From Hyphomicrobium sp. (lineage in GTDB: Bacteria > Pseudomonadota > Alphaproteobacteria > Rhizobiales > Hyphomicrobiaceae): DNA of 64,000 bases. The stretch's first letter is position 1. The number at the start of each line of letters is the position of its first letter. Below are positions 35,777 through 44,118 of this stretch, piece by piece. The translations under genes and the position numbers were made by a program. The stretch is from assembly GCA_003987725.1 (NCBI GenBank), contig RXJH01000003.1, forward strand, positions 307,474 through 371,473, in the 5' to 3' direction. A model generated the notes under the pieces. That model saw only the letters and a program-made list of their open reading frames with translations, was not told the origin of the DNA and did no database searches.

Positions 35777-37378
35777 ATGAATAACAGCCGCCGGGTGCTT
35801 TTGAAGTCAGGAGCAAGTTTGGGGCTGGCGTGGATGTTCGCGGCCCGCCCGCTGAAGGCGATTGCCGCAACCGGTATTCCACAAAACGAGTTCAAGGCCC
35901 CCGTGCCCTTCTCGTTCGACCTCCTGGAGGAGGAGGCAAGGCGCCTTGCCCAGTACTCCTACGAGCCGCCCGTCAACCCTTCTCCGGGAGTGCTTGCGGA
36001 AATCGATTACGATCAAACGCAGCGCATTCGCTACCGGACCGACCGGACCGTTCGCGTCGGTAACGCGGACCACTACCCAGTTCAGTTTTTCCATCTGAAC
36101 AAATACGCGTCCGATCCTGTCCGCATCAGCGTGGTCGAAGGCGGCCAAGCTCGCGAGGTGATCTACAACCATGATCTGTTCGAAATTCCCGTCGGTCATC
36201 CGGCCGAAGGCCTTCGCGCCGGTGCCGGGTTCGCGGGCTTTCGCATCATGGCAGATGATCTCAAGACCGATTGGTTCGCGGCCATCGGAGCGAGCTATTT
36301 TCGTAGTTCCGGCCCCTTCAACCAGTATGGGTTATCGGCGCGAGGCATTGCCATCAACACGGCAATGTCGAAGCCCGAAGAATTTCCGCGCTTCAAACAT
36401 TATTGGCTCGAAGCCTCACCGGAGCCGGACGGAGGAATAAACGTCTACGCGTTGCTCGACGGGCCGAGCATAGCCGGTGCCTACTGCATGAAGACGAAGC
36501 GGAAGACTGAGCCTGACGGTTCTTATCGGGTCGTCATGGAAATCGAGGCGCGGCTGCACATGCGCGCGGACGTCGACCGCATCGGTATTGCGCCGTTCTC
36601 GAGCATGTTCTGGTACGGCGAGGACACGCACCTGGAACCGCGCGACTGGCGCCCGGAAATCCACGACAGCGACGGCTTGGCGGTTTTGACCGGCAATGGT
36701 GAGCGCATCTGGCGGCCGATCATCAATCCTCCGCACGTCATGACGAACACATTTTCAGATCGCGATCCGAGGGGCTTCGGATTGCTCCAGCGCGACCGCA
36801 ACTTCGATCACTATCTGGACGACGGGATTTTCTACGAGAAGCGCCCCTCCGTTTGGGTCGAGCCGCTCGACCCCTGGGGCGAGGGCGCCGTGCACCTGAT
36901 CGAGCTTCCGACCGATACCGAGACTTGGGACAACATCGTCGCCTGTTGGGTGCCGAAGGAGAAAGCGAAGTCGGGCCAGCGCCGCGTGTTTCGCTATCGG
37001 CTCTCGTGGCTCGACGACATTCCATTTCCCAAAACCTTGGGGCAGACGATCGGCACATGGTCGGGCATCGGCGGCCCGCCGGGCTTGAACTTCAACGCCC
37101 GGCCCGCCGGTACGCGGAAGTTCGTCATCGACTTCGCCGGTGAGATATTCGAAGGCCTCGGACGCGACAGCGGCGTAGAACTCGTCGTCAATTGTTCGCG
37201 CGGATCGATCTCTGGCATCGCGACCTATCCTGTGGTCGGCCAGCGCCACCGGTGGCGCGCGATGTTCGATCTGAAAGTCGCGGGGCTCGATCCGATAGAC
37301 CTTCGAGCCTATCTGCGGAAAGGCGACGCCGCGCTCACCGAAACGTGGCTCTACCAGGTCTTTCCCGCGTCCGTCTGA
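35777..37378 (+). CDS. opgD: Periplasmic glucan biosynthesis protein (OpgD/OpgG family)
   Basis: OpgG and OpgD act in the periplasm on the backbone of osmoregulated periplasmic glucans. The N-terminus MNNSRRVLLKSGASLG is a twin-arginine (Tat) signal, which points to OpgD rather than Sec-exported OpgG. The MdoG domain fills the rest, with AGFAGFRIMADD, YFRSSGPFNQYGLSARGIAI, and FWYGEDTHLEPRDWRPEIHD, which carries acidic residues conserved in the family. I start at the ATG at 35777 (AGGGCGGACG upstream) so that the Arg pair is near the N-terminus; an ATG at 35744 is in frame. No opgH synthase is in the window. Confidence 0.88.
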   Translation: MNNSRRVLLKSGASLGLAWMFAARPLKAIAATGIPQNEFKAPVPFSFDLLEEEARRLAQYSYEPPVNPSPGVLAEIDYDQTQRIRYRTDRTVRVGNADHYPVQFFHLNKYASDPVRISVVEGGQAREVIYNHDLFEIPVGHPAEGLRAGAGFAGFRIMADDLKTDWFAAIGASYFRSSGPFNQYGLSARGIAINTAMSKPEEFPRFKHYWLEASPEPDGGINVYALLDGPSIAGAYCMKTKRKTEPDGSYRVVMEIEARLHMRADVDRIGIAPFSSMFWYGEDTHLEPRDWRPEIHDSDGLAVLTGNGERIWRPIINPPHVMTNTFSDRDPRGFGLLQRDRNFDHYLDDGIFYEKRPSVWVEPLDPWGEGAVHLIELPTDTETWDNIVACWVPKEKAKSGQRRVFRYRLSWLDDIPFPKTLGQTIGTWSGIGGPPGLNFNARPAGTRKFVIDFAGEIFEGLGRDSGVELVVNCSRGSISGIATYPVVGQRHRWRAMFDLKVAGLDPIDLRAYLRKGDAALTETWLYQVFPASV

Positions 37379-37465
37379 GTGAAGGCATATAGCGCGTCGC
37401 GCAGCTGAAAGGCGCGGCGCGCTGATGCTCCGGCCGGAGCGAGTCCGGCTTTGCTGTGCCCCGCC

Positions 37466-38356
37466 TTACGACGCAGGGCCTGTTCCGATGGGGAGCCCGT
37501 TCTCCTGGCCCCACTCGGCCCAGCTGCCATCGTAGACGGCGGCATTCGTCTGCCCGACCACAGCCAGCGCAAGCGCAAGCATCGAGGCCGTGACGCCCGA
37601 GCCGCACGTCGTCACGACCGGCTTCGTAATGTCGATGCCGGCAGCCTTGAAGAGCTGCGTGATTTCGGCGGGCGACTTATACGTGCCGTCAGGGTTCAGA
37701 AGCTGCTGCGAGGGAATGTTCTTCGATCCCGGGATGTGGCCCTGGCGCAAGCCCGGGCGCGGCTCCGGTTCGCTGCCTTCGAATCGCCCGGCGGGACGCG
37801 CGTCCACGATCTGCGAGCCGTTCTTCTTGAGCAGCGCCTTCATCTCGTCGAGGTCACGAATGATCTCGGTATTCTGCAGGGGCGAATAGTGCCGTTCCGA
37901 ACGCTTCGGCGGCGGTCCGTCCTCGAGCGCGCGTCCCTCGGCCTTCCATTTGCGGAGGCCGCCGTTCAGAACAGCGACGTCGCGATGCCCCATGGCACGG
38001 AAAGTCCACCACACCCGTGCGGCCGAGAAAATGCCGGTCGTGTCGTAAACGACGATGCGCGCGCCGTCGCCGATGCCCATTTTCTTCATCCGCGACGCGA
38101 ATTTCACGGTCGACGGCAGCATATGCGGCAGCGACGATTTCTCGTCGGATAGATCGTCGATGTCGAAGAACAGAGCACCCGGAATGTGCTCGGCGAGATA
38201 TTCCTTCTTGGCGTCGCGGTTGGCGGTCGGAAGATGCCAACTGCCATCGAGAATGATTAAATCGGGCGAGGAGAGGTGATCAGCGAGCCAATCCGTCTCG
38301 ACGATCCAGTTCTTGGCTGTAACAGGCAAGGAATTTCCCACGGGTTTGCTGGTCAT
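37466..38356 (-). CDS. sseA: 3-mercaptopyruvate sulfurtransferase
   Basis: A 296-aa protein of two rhodanese domains. The C-terminal active site reads TTCGSGVTA, the loop typical of mercaptopyruvate sulfurtransferase rather than thiosulfate sulfurtransferase. It moves sulfur from 3-mercaptopyruvate to thiols or cyanide. The N-terminal domain has the substrate-binding ARVWWTFRAMGH and NGGLRKWK. The start at 38356 is chosen over a longer frame to 38458 that has no conserved residues. Confidence 0.92.
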   Translation of the reverse strand: MTSKPVGNSLPVTAKNWIVETDWLADHLSSPDLIILDGSWHLPTANRDAKKEYLAEHIPGALFFDIDDLSDEKSSLPHMLPSTVKFASRMKKMGIGDGARIVVYDTTGIFSAARVWWTFRAMGHRDVAVLNGGLRKWKAEGRALEDGPPPKRSERHYSPLQNTEIIRDLDEMKALLKKNGSQIVDARPAGRFEGSEPEPRPGLRQGHIPGSKNIPSQQLLNPDGTYKSPAEITQLFKAAGIDITKPVVTTCGSGVTASMLALALAVVGQTNAAVYDGSWAEWGQENGLPIGTGPAS

Positions 38357-38567
38357 GGCTTTGCTTGGCGGTTGCAAGCACATAGGCAAATCTGGACGGA
38401 CCCGCAAGTTGAAGCGGCGAATTGGTGCAGGCAACGCGCTTGCACCATTTTGCGGCATCTCAGCCTTTGGACAGGCCGGTTTACGCGTTGTTTTTGACCG
38501 CGCTATTCAGTAAGAGACGCCCTTCGCGACCGGCTGGCGGGGCAACCCCCTTTGGTTGGAAGCACGT

Positions 38568-38652
38568 GCGGGCGTGGCGGAACTGGTAGACGCACTGGAT
38601 TTAGGTTCCAGCGGCGCAAGTCGTGGGGGTTCAAATCCCTCCGCCCGCACCA
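38568..38652 (+). tRNA. tRNA-Leu (TAG anticodon)
   Basis: The acceptor stem GCGGGCG/CGCCCGC, the anticodon stem CTGGA/TCCAG with loop TTTAGGT (anticodon TAG), a long variable arm and the T loop TTCAAAT are all visible. CCA is encoded. The size and long variable arm fit a class II leucine tRNA. Confidence 0.97.
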
Positions 38653-38836
38653 CGCTTATCCCTAAAGCACTGAAATCGCGATCTTTGTCCGTTCGCATCA
38701 CCCCAAGGATTGCACGCTTGTTGTCTCCCTTCCTGAACCCTGAACGAGGCCGCTTCGGCCAGCCGATGATGCAAACGATACAATTGTCTCCGCTCTACGC
38801 CACGCGTCAGCCCCATTCTCGAACCAACAAGCTCGG

Positions 38837-40153
38837 ATGTTGACGCAGATGTCACGAAAATGGCTCGTTGCGGGGGGCGGGATCTCGGGCCTTTCCGCAG
38901 CGCAATCTCTCCAGGCAAGCGGCCGTGATTACCTCCTTTTGGAGCGCTGTCCGGCGGTCGGCGGCCTGACGCGCACCACGCAGGTCGAAGACTTCTGCTT
39001 CGACTACACAGGCCACTTTCTTCACCTTCGCCGTTACCCGTCGCCGTCTCAGATCCCGTATGCCCATCTGAACGATGAAGACTGGGAAACCGTCGAGCGG
39101 AAATCATACTTCTTCGCCGGTGGCCGGCTGATCGATGCGCCGATCCAATATCACCTCGGCGAATTGCCCGACGAGCTTCGCAAAGAGTGCGAAGCCTCCT
39201 ACAATGCGAGGCCCGCAGCCGGTGGCGGCAGCGATGGTTTTCGCGAGTTCATCGTCTCGGGCTTCGGCCAGGCTGTGGCCGATAAGTTTCTCATTCCCCA
39301 AAATGAGAAGACGATGGCGACGCCGCTCAGCCGGCTCTCGATCGGCGCGGTTAAGAGATTTTTCCCTCCGCCCGACGAACAGCGCATCCGCGCCGGCTTC
39401 GCGAACAAGGCTTTGGAAGTCGCAGAGTATAACAGCAAGTTCTGGTATCCGAAGCGCGGCGGCATCGATGTTCTGACGCGCGGCCTCGCGCAGGGCCTCA
39501 AAAGCGTTGCGACGAACGAAGAAATCGTAGCGATCGACCTCGATAAGCGAACCGTCACGACGAGCGCGGGACGCAGCATCGCTTGGGAAAGGATGCTGCC
39601 CAGCGTCCCGCTCAAAGCGCTGTGTAAGATGACGGGCGACCCGCAGCTGTCCGCGGCTGCAAATCAGTTGAGCCACAGCTCGACGATCAGTTTCAATTTC
39701 GGCGTCCGCGGAAAATTGCCGGCCGCCCTGAAGGACGCGCACTGGGTCTATGTGCCCGACCGCGCCATCCCGTTCTATCGGTTCGGCTGCTATTCCAACA
39801 TCAGCCCGGCCATGGCCTCGAATGGCTACAACGCCGTATACGTTGAGGTGGGCGTCCCGGGCGAGGATATCGACCGCACCGACATCGTCAGCAAAATCCA
39901 GCCTCAAGTCGTCGATGCGCTGGAAAAGCTCGGATGGGTGAAAAGCGACGACATCGTTTGCACGGTCGCGCACATCATCCGTTGCGCCTACGTTCATCAC
40001 ACGCCTGAGCGCGATCAACTCGTGCAGGAGATACTCGCGCGGCTGAATGCTGCGGATGTTCATCCCATCGGCCGTTATGGGCTATGGGACTATGTGGGGA
40101 TGGAAGATTCGATCAGCTCGGCGCTGACGACGGTCGAGGCACTGGCTGGATGA
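38837..40153 (+). CDS. FAD-dependent oxidoreductase (protoporphyrinogen oxidase / UGM-like) in hopanoid operon
   Basis: A 438-aa flavoprotein with an N-terminal FAD motif (VAGGGISGLSAAQSLQ) and LERCPAVGGLTRTT, and a later YPKRGGIDVLTRGLAQGL typical of the amine-oxidase/UDP-galactopyranose-mutase-like group. No membrane segment is seen. It ends 13 bases before hpnK, so it is probably the first gene of the hopanoid-modification operon. It is not HpnE or another named hpn product that I can identify. It might act on the sugar or hopanoid side chain, or be unrelated; that is inference. The start at 38837 is an ATG with a weak ribosome site. Confidence 0.82.
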   Translation: MLTQMSRKWLVAGGGISGLSAAQSLQASGRDYLLLERCPAVGGLTRTTQVEDFCFDYTGHFLHLRRYPSPSQIPYAHLNDEDWETVERKSYFFAGGRLIDAPIQYHLGELPDELRKECEASYNARPAAGGGSDGFREFIVSGFGQAVADKFLIPQNEKTMATPLSRLSIGAVKRFFPPPDEQRIRAGFANKALEVAEYNSKFWYPKRGGIDVLTRGLAQGLKSVATNEEIVAIDLDKRTVTTSAGRSIAWERMLPSVPLKALCKMTGDPQLSAAANQLSHSSTISFNFGVRGKLPAALKDAHWVYVPDRAIPFYRFGCYSNISPAMASNGYNAVYVEVGVPGEDIDRTDIVSKIQPQVVDALEKLGWVKSDDIVCTVAHIIRCAYVHHTPERDQLVQEILARLNAADVHPIGRYGLWDYVGMEDSISSALTTVEALAG

Positions 40154-40166
40154 GGGGGGCTGCCGC

Positions 40167-41015
40167 GTGAAAGCATTGATCGTGACCGCCGACGATTTCG
40201 GGATGTCGATCCCGGTCAATGAAGCCATCGAAGCCTCCCATAGCAACGGCATTCTCTCGGCGACGAGCCTCATGACGGGCGGCGACGCATTTGCCGACGC
40301 CGTCGAACGCGCAAAGCGTTTGCCGAACCTCGGCGTCGGCCTGCACATTCACTTGGTCGATAGCCGCCCGGTGCTGCCGCCTGAAAAAGTTCCGCTGCTC
40401 GTCGGCCCTGACGGATGCTTCTCGAATAATCCCGAGCTCTTTGGTTTCAACCTGTTCTTCTCGCACGAGATGCGGAAGCAGGCCGAGGCCGAGATCGAAG
40501 CGCAGTTTCAACGCTTCGAAGGGACCGGCCTCGTGATGGATCACATCAACGGTCATCACCACTTCCACATGCACCCGGCCGTGACCGACGCTATCGCCAA
40601 GCTCGCTCCACGATACGGCGCTCCGCCTGTCAGATTCCCGGTCGAACCATTTGGCCCATCGTGGCGGGCCGGCGCCGACAAACCCGTTCAGCGCTTCTTC
40701 AATTGGGCATTCTATGCCGGGCTGACGTACCGGATGCGCCGGAAGCTCACTGCTGCCGGACTGGCGCTCAACGACCACGTGTTCGGTGTGACCGATACAG
40801 GCGCGATGACAGAAAAACGCATCCTTGCGTATCTGGACCATCTACCCGACGGCGTCACGGAGCTTTATGCCCATCCGGCAATTCGCACCGAAAGTCAGCC
40901 GCAAACCTACACCTCCGCCGAGGAATACCACGGACTTGTCAGCCCGGTTGTCCGCGCCAAAGTTGCCGCCCTTGGGTTGCAACCTCTGACGTTCAAAGCC
41001 GCCTTCGCCACCTGA
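40167..41015 (+). CDS. hpnK: Hopanoid-associated deacetylase HpnK (YdjC/ChbG family)
   Basis: HpnK is a YdjC-type carbohydrate deacetylase that removes acetyl from N-acetylglucosaminyl bacteriohopanetetrol. The metal-site pattern is intact: VTADDFGMSIPVNEAI near the N-terminus, LGVGLHIHLVDSRPVL, and VMDHINGHHHFHMHP. Length 282 aa fits. It starts at a GTG with GAGGGGGG about 8 bases upstream and lies between the flavoprotein and hpnI. The family assignment rests on sequence plus the hpnI and hpnL neighbours; on its own it could be another YdjC deacetylase. Confidence 0.88.
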   Translation: MKALIVTADDFGMSIPVNEAIEASHSNGILSATSLMTGGDAFADAVERAKRLPNLGVGLHIHLVDSRPVLPPEKVPLLVGPDGCFSNNPELFGFNLFFSHEMRKQAEAEIEAQFQRFEGTGLVMDHINGHHHFHMHPAVTDAIAKLAPRYGAPPVRFPVEPFGPSWRAGADKPVQRFFNWAFYAGLTYRMRRKLTAAGLALNDHVFGVTDTGAMTEKRILAYLDHLPDGVTELYAHPAIRTESQPQTYTSAEEYHGLVSPVVRAKVAALGLQPLTFKAAFAT

Positions 41016-41084
41016 GGTGTCGAAAGCCTGAGCCATGTGGTACGCCGACCGGAATTCTCGTAGCCCCTAGGAGACGTGCTCCGC

Positions 41085-42296
41085 ATGCACTTGCCGATCC
41101 TGGTCCTCAATCCCTTTGTGATCGCCGGTATCATCCTGGGTCTTGCGGCATTGGCCTATTTGGCGCTCGCCCTTTACTTCACGCGTCGCTTCCGTGAGCG
41201 TCCGGCCGCGGTGGCCGAGGGATGGCGCCCGCCCGTCTCGGTGCTGAAGCCCGTCCACGGTGCGCAGCCCTTCCTCTACGATTGCCTCCGCACGTTCTGC
41301 GATCAGGATTGGCCCGAGTACGAAATCATCTTCGGCGCGCATTCGGAAACGGATCCGGCCGTCCAAGTCGTCAAGCGCCTGATCGCCGAGTTTCCCGAAC
41401 GCAATCTGCGACTGGTGGTCGACGCAAATCTCGTCGGCCCCAATCCGCGCGCGTCGAACCTCGCGAATATCTACAAGGCCGCACGCTACGACATTTTGAT
41501 CGTCGCCGACGCCGATCTGAAGGTCGATCGCAACTGCATCGCTTCGATGGCCGCGCCGTTTGCGGATCCGAAGGTCGGAGCCGTGGCCTCGATCTACAAG
41601 GGCCTTCCTTACGGAGGAGCTGCTGCTGCCGATTTCGGCGCAATGAATATCAGCGATTGGTTTGCACCGTCGGTTCTGGTCGACGTCGGCCTTCGCGGCA
41701 TCGATTTCGTATTCGCCATGTGCGGCGTGCGCCGCGAAGCGCTCGACTCGTTCGGCGGCTTCGATCATCTCGCCAACTTCTTCCCGGACGACTTTGCACT
41801 CGGCAACCTCACGGCTCAGAAGGGCTATGAGGTCGTGCTCTCTTCCTATTGTTGCGACACCATCGTCGCGGAGAAGAGCTTCAGCGAACTGTTTCGTCAT
41901 GAGATCCTGTGGCAGCGGATGGAGCGGTTCTGCCGCCCGGGCGACCACTTCATGTCCGTGATCACCTGGCCATTGCCGCTGCTTCTCGTCTTGCTGCTTC
42001 CGTGGCCGTCCATCGTCGGATTGTCGATCATCGGCTTGGAGATTCTGCTCCGCATCGCCCTTCACTATCAGGTTCGCCAGAGCTTCCGGATGAACACGCC
42101 CGCTCAGCCTTGGCTGGTGCCGGTGCGCGAATGCGTATGCTTCTTCGCCTGGGCGTTCGGCCTTTTCGGCAACAAAGTGCGCTGGGGGAAGAACATCTTC
42201 ACCTACGAAGCTTTCCGTAAGCTCATCGCGGACGGCCGCAACGCCGCGTCCATGAGCGAGCGGCGCCTGGCTGCGCCGGCCGGAGACAAAGGATGA
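41085..42296 (+). CDS. hpnI: Hopanoid glycosyltransferase HpnI
   Basis: HpnI adds N-acetylglucosamine to bacteriohopanetetrol. This is a 403-aa membrane GT2 enzyme like ceramide glucosyltransferase: an N-terminal helix (LVLNPFVIAGIILGLAALAY), a catalytic domain with SVLKPVHGAQPFLYDCL, the metal motif VADADLK, FFPDDFALG, and the HEILWQRMERF acceptor region, then C-terminal helices. The ATG at 41085 with AGGAG about 11 bases before it is preferred to a GTG at 41076 that is too close. The stop overlaps hpnL by ATGA. Confidence 0.88.
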   Translation: MHLPILVLNPFVIAGIILGLAALAYLALALYFTRRFRERPAAVAEGWRPPVSVLKPVHGAQPFLYDCLRTFCDQDWPEYEIIFGAHSETDPAVQVVKRLIAEFPERNLRLVVDANLVGPNPRASNLANIYKAARYDILIVADADLKVDRNCIASMAAPFADPKVGAVASIYKGLPYGGAAAADFGAMNISDWFAPSVLVDVGLRGIDFVFAMCGVRREALDSFGGFDHLANFFPDDFALGNLTAQKGYEVVLSSYCCDTIVAEKSFSELFRHEILWQRMERFCRPGDHFMSVITWPLPLLLVLLLPWPSIVGLSIIGLEILLRIALHYQVRQSFRMNTPAQPWLVPVRECVCFFAWAFGLFGNKVRWGKNIFTYEAFRKLIADGRNAASMSERRLAAPAGDKG

Positions 42297-43318
42297 GCGC
42301 CGAGCCCATGGCCAGCTCCTCCAATTCACGCGTCGCGCTGTTCATTGCCGCGATGCTGGGAATAGCGGTCGCGATTTGCCTTGTCGTATATTTCGGCATC
42401 TCCGGGGTCTGGGATGCGATCGCGACAGCAGGTTGGCGCGGTATGAGCGCGATCCTCGGCGCCTATATGCTGTCGCTATTTTTCTGCGCGTGGGGGTGGC
42501 GTGTGCTGCTCATCGAAAAGCATTCGCAGCATCGGGGCCTGTTGTTCCTGTGGGCGCGCTGGGTCCGCGACAGCATCGGCAATCTGCTCGCCATCATTCC
42601 CGGAGCCGGCGAGGCGGCGGGAGCGCGCGAATTGAGCAAGCACGGTCTGAAGGTGAGCGTCGCCGCCGCGACGACGATCACCGACATGACGACCGAAATG
42701 ATGAGCCAGCTCATTTATACGTTTCTGGGGCTCGCCATTCTCTTCGTTTATCATCCTGCCGAGCAAGCAGCCTGGTGGGCGGCCGCCGGTCTCGGCATAG
42801 CGACTATCGCCGTCGCGGGATTCGTCATCGCCCAGAAAAATGGACTGATCCTCTTTCTGGAAACGCTCCCGGCGAAGCTCGGCTTCACGCGCGCCTGGGA
42901 TGGCCTATCCGACAGTGAGAGTGTGCATGCCGCCATCCAATCGATCTATCGCGAGAAGGGCGCGGTCAGCGCATCGACCTTCCTGCATCTTTTGGGTTGG
43001 CTCGCGGGCGCAGCGGAAACCTGGATTGCGTTGTGGTTCATGAACCATGCGCTTTCGGCGGGTGACGTACTGTCTCTCGAAAGTCTCGTCTTCGCGCTCC
43101 GCACAGCCGCATTCATCGTTCCCTGGGCGGCCGGCGTTCAGGAGGGCGGTTACGTCGTTATCGGCGCGCTGTTCGGCCTGGGTCCGGACGTGGCGCTCGC
43201 CCTCTCGCTGCTGAAACGTGCCCGCGAAATAATCTCTGGCCTGCCCGGCCTTCTCGTGTGGCATTTCTCTGAAGGCAAGCGCCTTTGGCAGAGCCGCCTT
43301 GCAGCCTCCCGCAAATAG
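42293..43318 (+). CDS. hpnL: Hopanoid-associated membrane protein HpnL
   Basis: A 341-aa protein with about seven to eight hydrophobic segments of the UPF0104/lysylphosphatidylglycerol-synthase transmembrane family; HpnL is the member found in hopanoid clusters. Segments include SRVALFIAAMLGIAVAICLV and LGIATIAVAGFVIA, with the polar region PGAGEAAGARELSKHG between. Role: suggested in moving or handling modified hopanoids, not proven. It is coupled to hpnI by ATGA. No hpnJ, the radical-SAM enzyme that completes the cyclitol ether, lies in this window. Confidence 0.85.
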   Translation: MSAEPMASSSNSRVALFIAAMLGIAVAICLVVYFGISGVWDAIATAGWRGMSAILGAYMLSLFFCAWGWRVLLIEKHSQHRGLLFLWARWVRDSIGNLLAIIPGAGEAAGARELSKHGLKVSVAAATTITDMTTEMMSQLIYTFLGLAILFVYHPAEQAAWWAAAGLGIATIAVAGFVIAQKNGLILFLETLPAKLGFTRAWDGLSDSESVHAAIQSIYREKGAVSASTFLHLLGWLAGAAETWIALWFMNHALSAGDVLSLESLVFALRTAAFIVPWAAGVQEGGYVVIGALFGLGPDVALALSLLKRAREIISGLPGLLVWHFSEGKRLWQSRLAASRK

Positions 43319-43322
43319 CACG

Positions 43323-43341
43323 GGCCCGAACGCAGCGGGCC
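43323..43341 (+). terminator. GC-rich hairpin after hpnL
   Basis: The stem GGCCCG/CGGGCC with a 7-base loop starts five bases after the hpnL stop. No U tract follows, so its terminator role is uncertain. The remaining gap to 43518 has an inverted repeat around GCGCTTAAAGCGC (43432-43444) and otherwise nothing I recognise. Confidence 0.4.
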
Positions 43342-43518
43342 TCGGATCGATGGCCAATCATTAACAGGCGTCTCGGAATTGCCTCGGGCCCATCAATCGC
43401 CCGTTAGGCGAGGATGCTCTGTTGTCTTGGGGCGCTTAAAGCGCTTTACTGTAAAAGACGTCCACGGAACGTGCGCGCGCAGAGCTACAGCCAAGCCAAA
43501 GAATCCCGGAGGCAGCTG

Positions 43519-44061
43519 ATGAGCCAGTTATGGATGCCGGTTTCCGACGCCGACCACATCGAAGGCCGGCGTAATGCGCCTATGACCTTGCTCGAATACG
43601 GCGATTTCGAGTGCCCGTACTGCGCAGAGACCTATCCGGTCATCAAGGCGGTGCAGGACACGATCGGCTTGGACATGCGGTTCGTCTTCAGGCATTTCCC
43701 GCTCACCCGCCTTCATCCGCACGCCGAACACGCAGCTGAAATCTCGGAAGCGGCCAATACGATCGATCGCTTTTGGGAAATGCACGATATCCTTTTCGAG
43801 AACCAGACGGCGCTCGATGACACCCACCTGCTGATTGAGGCAAGAGCTGTCGGCCTGGATGACGAGACCGCTCGCATGGCCTTCGAGGGCCGTTACGCTG
43901 ACCATATCAAGAAAGATTTTCGCGGCGGCGTGCGCAGTGGTGTGAACGGAACGCCGTGCCTGTTCGTTAATGGACAGCGCTTCGATGGCCCGCGCGACGT
44001 GGAAGCCATCGTGGCAGCGCTCGAGGCCACCATTTCCGACACGTCCAAGTTCGACGCCTGA
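43519..44061 (+). CDS. Cytoplasmic DsbA-family thiol oxidoreductase
   Basis: A 180-aa thioredoxin-fold protein with the redox motif FECPYCAE near residue 30, a helical insertion, and the cis-proline strand GTPCLFVNGQRFDG near the end. There is no signal peptide or membrane helix, so it should act in the cytosol, unlike classical DsbA. GGAGG sits 6 bases before the ATG. It is 57 bases upstream of selA on the same strand and may be co-transcribed; a role in selenium or thiol handling is possible but only inferred from position. A tandem 11-base repeat (ACCGTAACGAC twice, 44062-44083) follows its stop. Confidence 0.85.
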   Translation: MSQLWMPVSDADHIEGRRNAPMTLLEYGDFECPYCAETYPVIKAVQDTIGLDMRFVFRHFPLTRLHPHAEHAAEISEAANTIDRFWEMHDILFENQTALDDTHLLIEARAVGLDDETARMAFEGRYADHIKKDFRGGVRSGVNGTPCLFVNGQRFDGPRDVEAIVAALEATISDTSKFDA

Positions 44062-44118
44062 ACCGTAACGACACCGTAACGACGGAACCGGCGTTGAATT
44101 CCTTCCCTTGAGGTCCAA

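Noticed and set aside
38507-38701. Minus-strand 64-codon frame across tRNA-Leu
   Set aside because: It is the antisense of the tRNA; the translated tRNA-Leu complement is a well-known false ORF.
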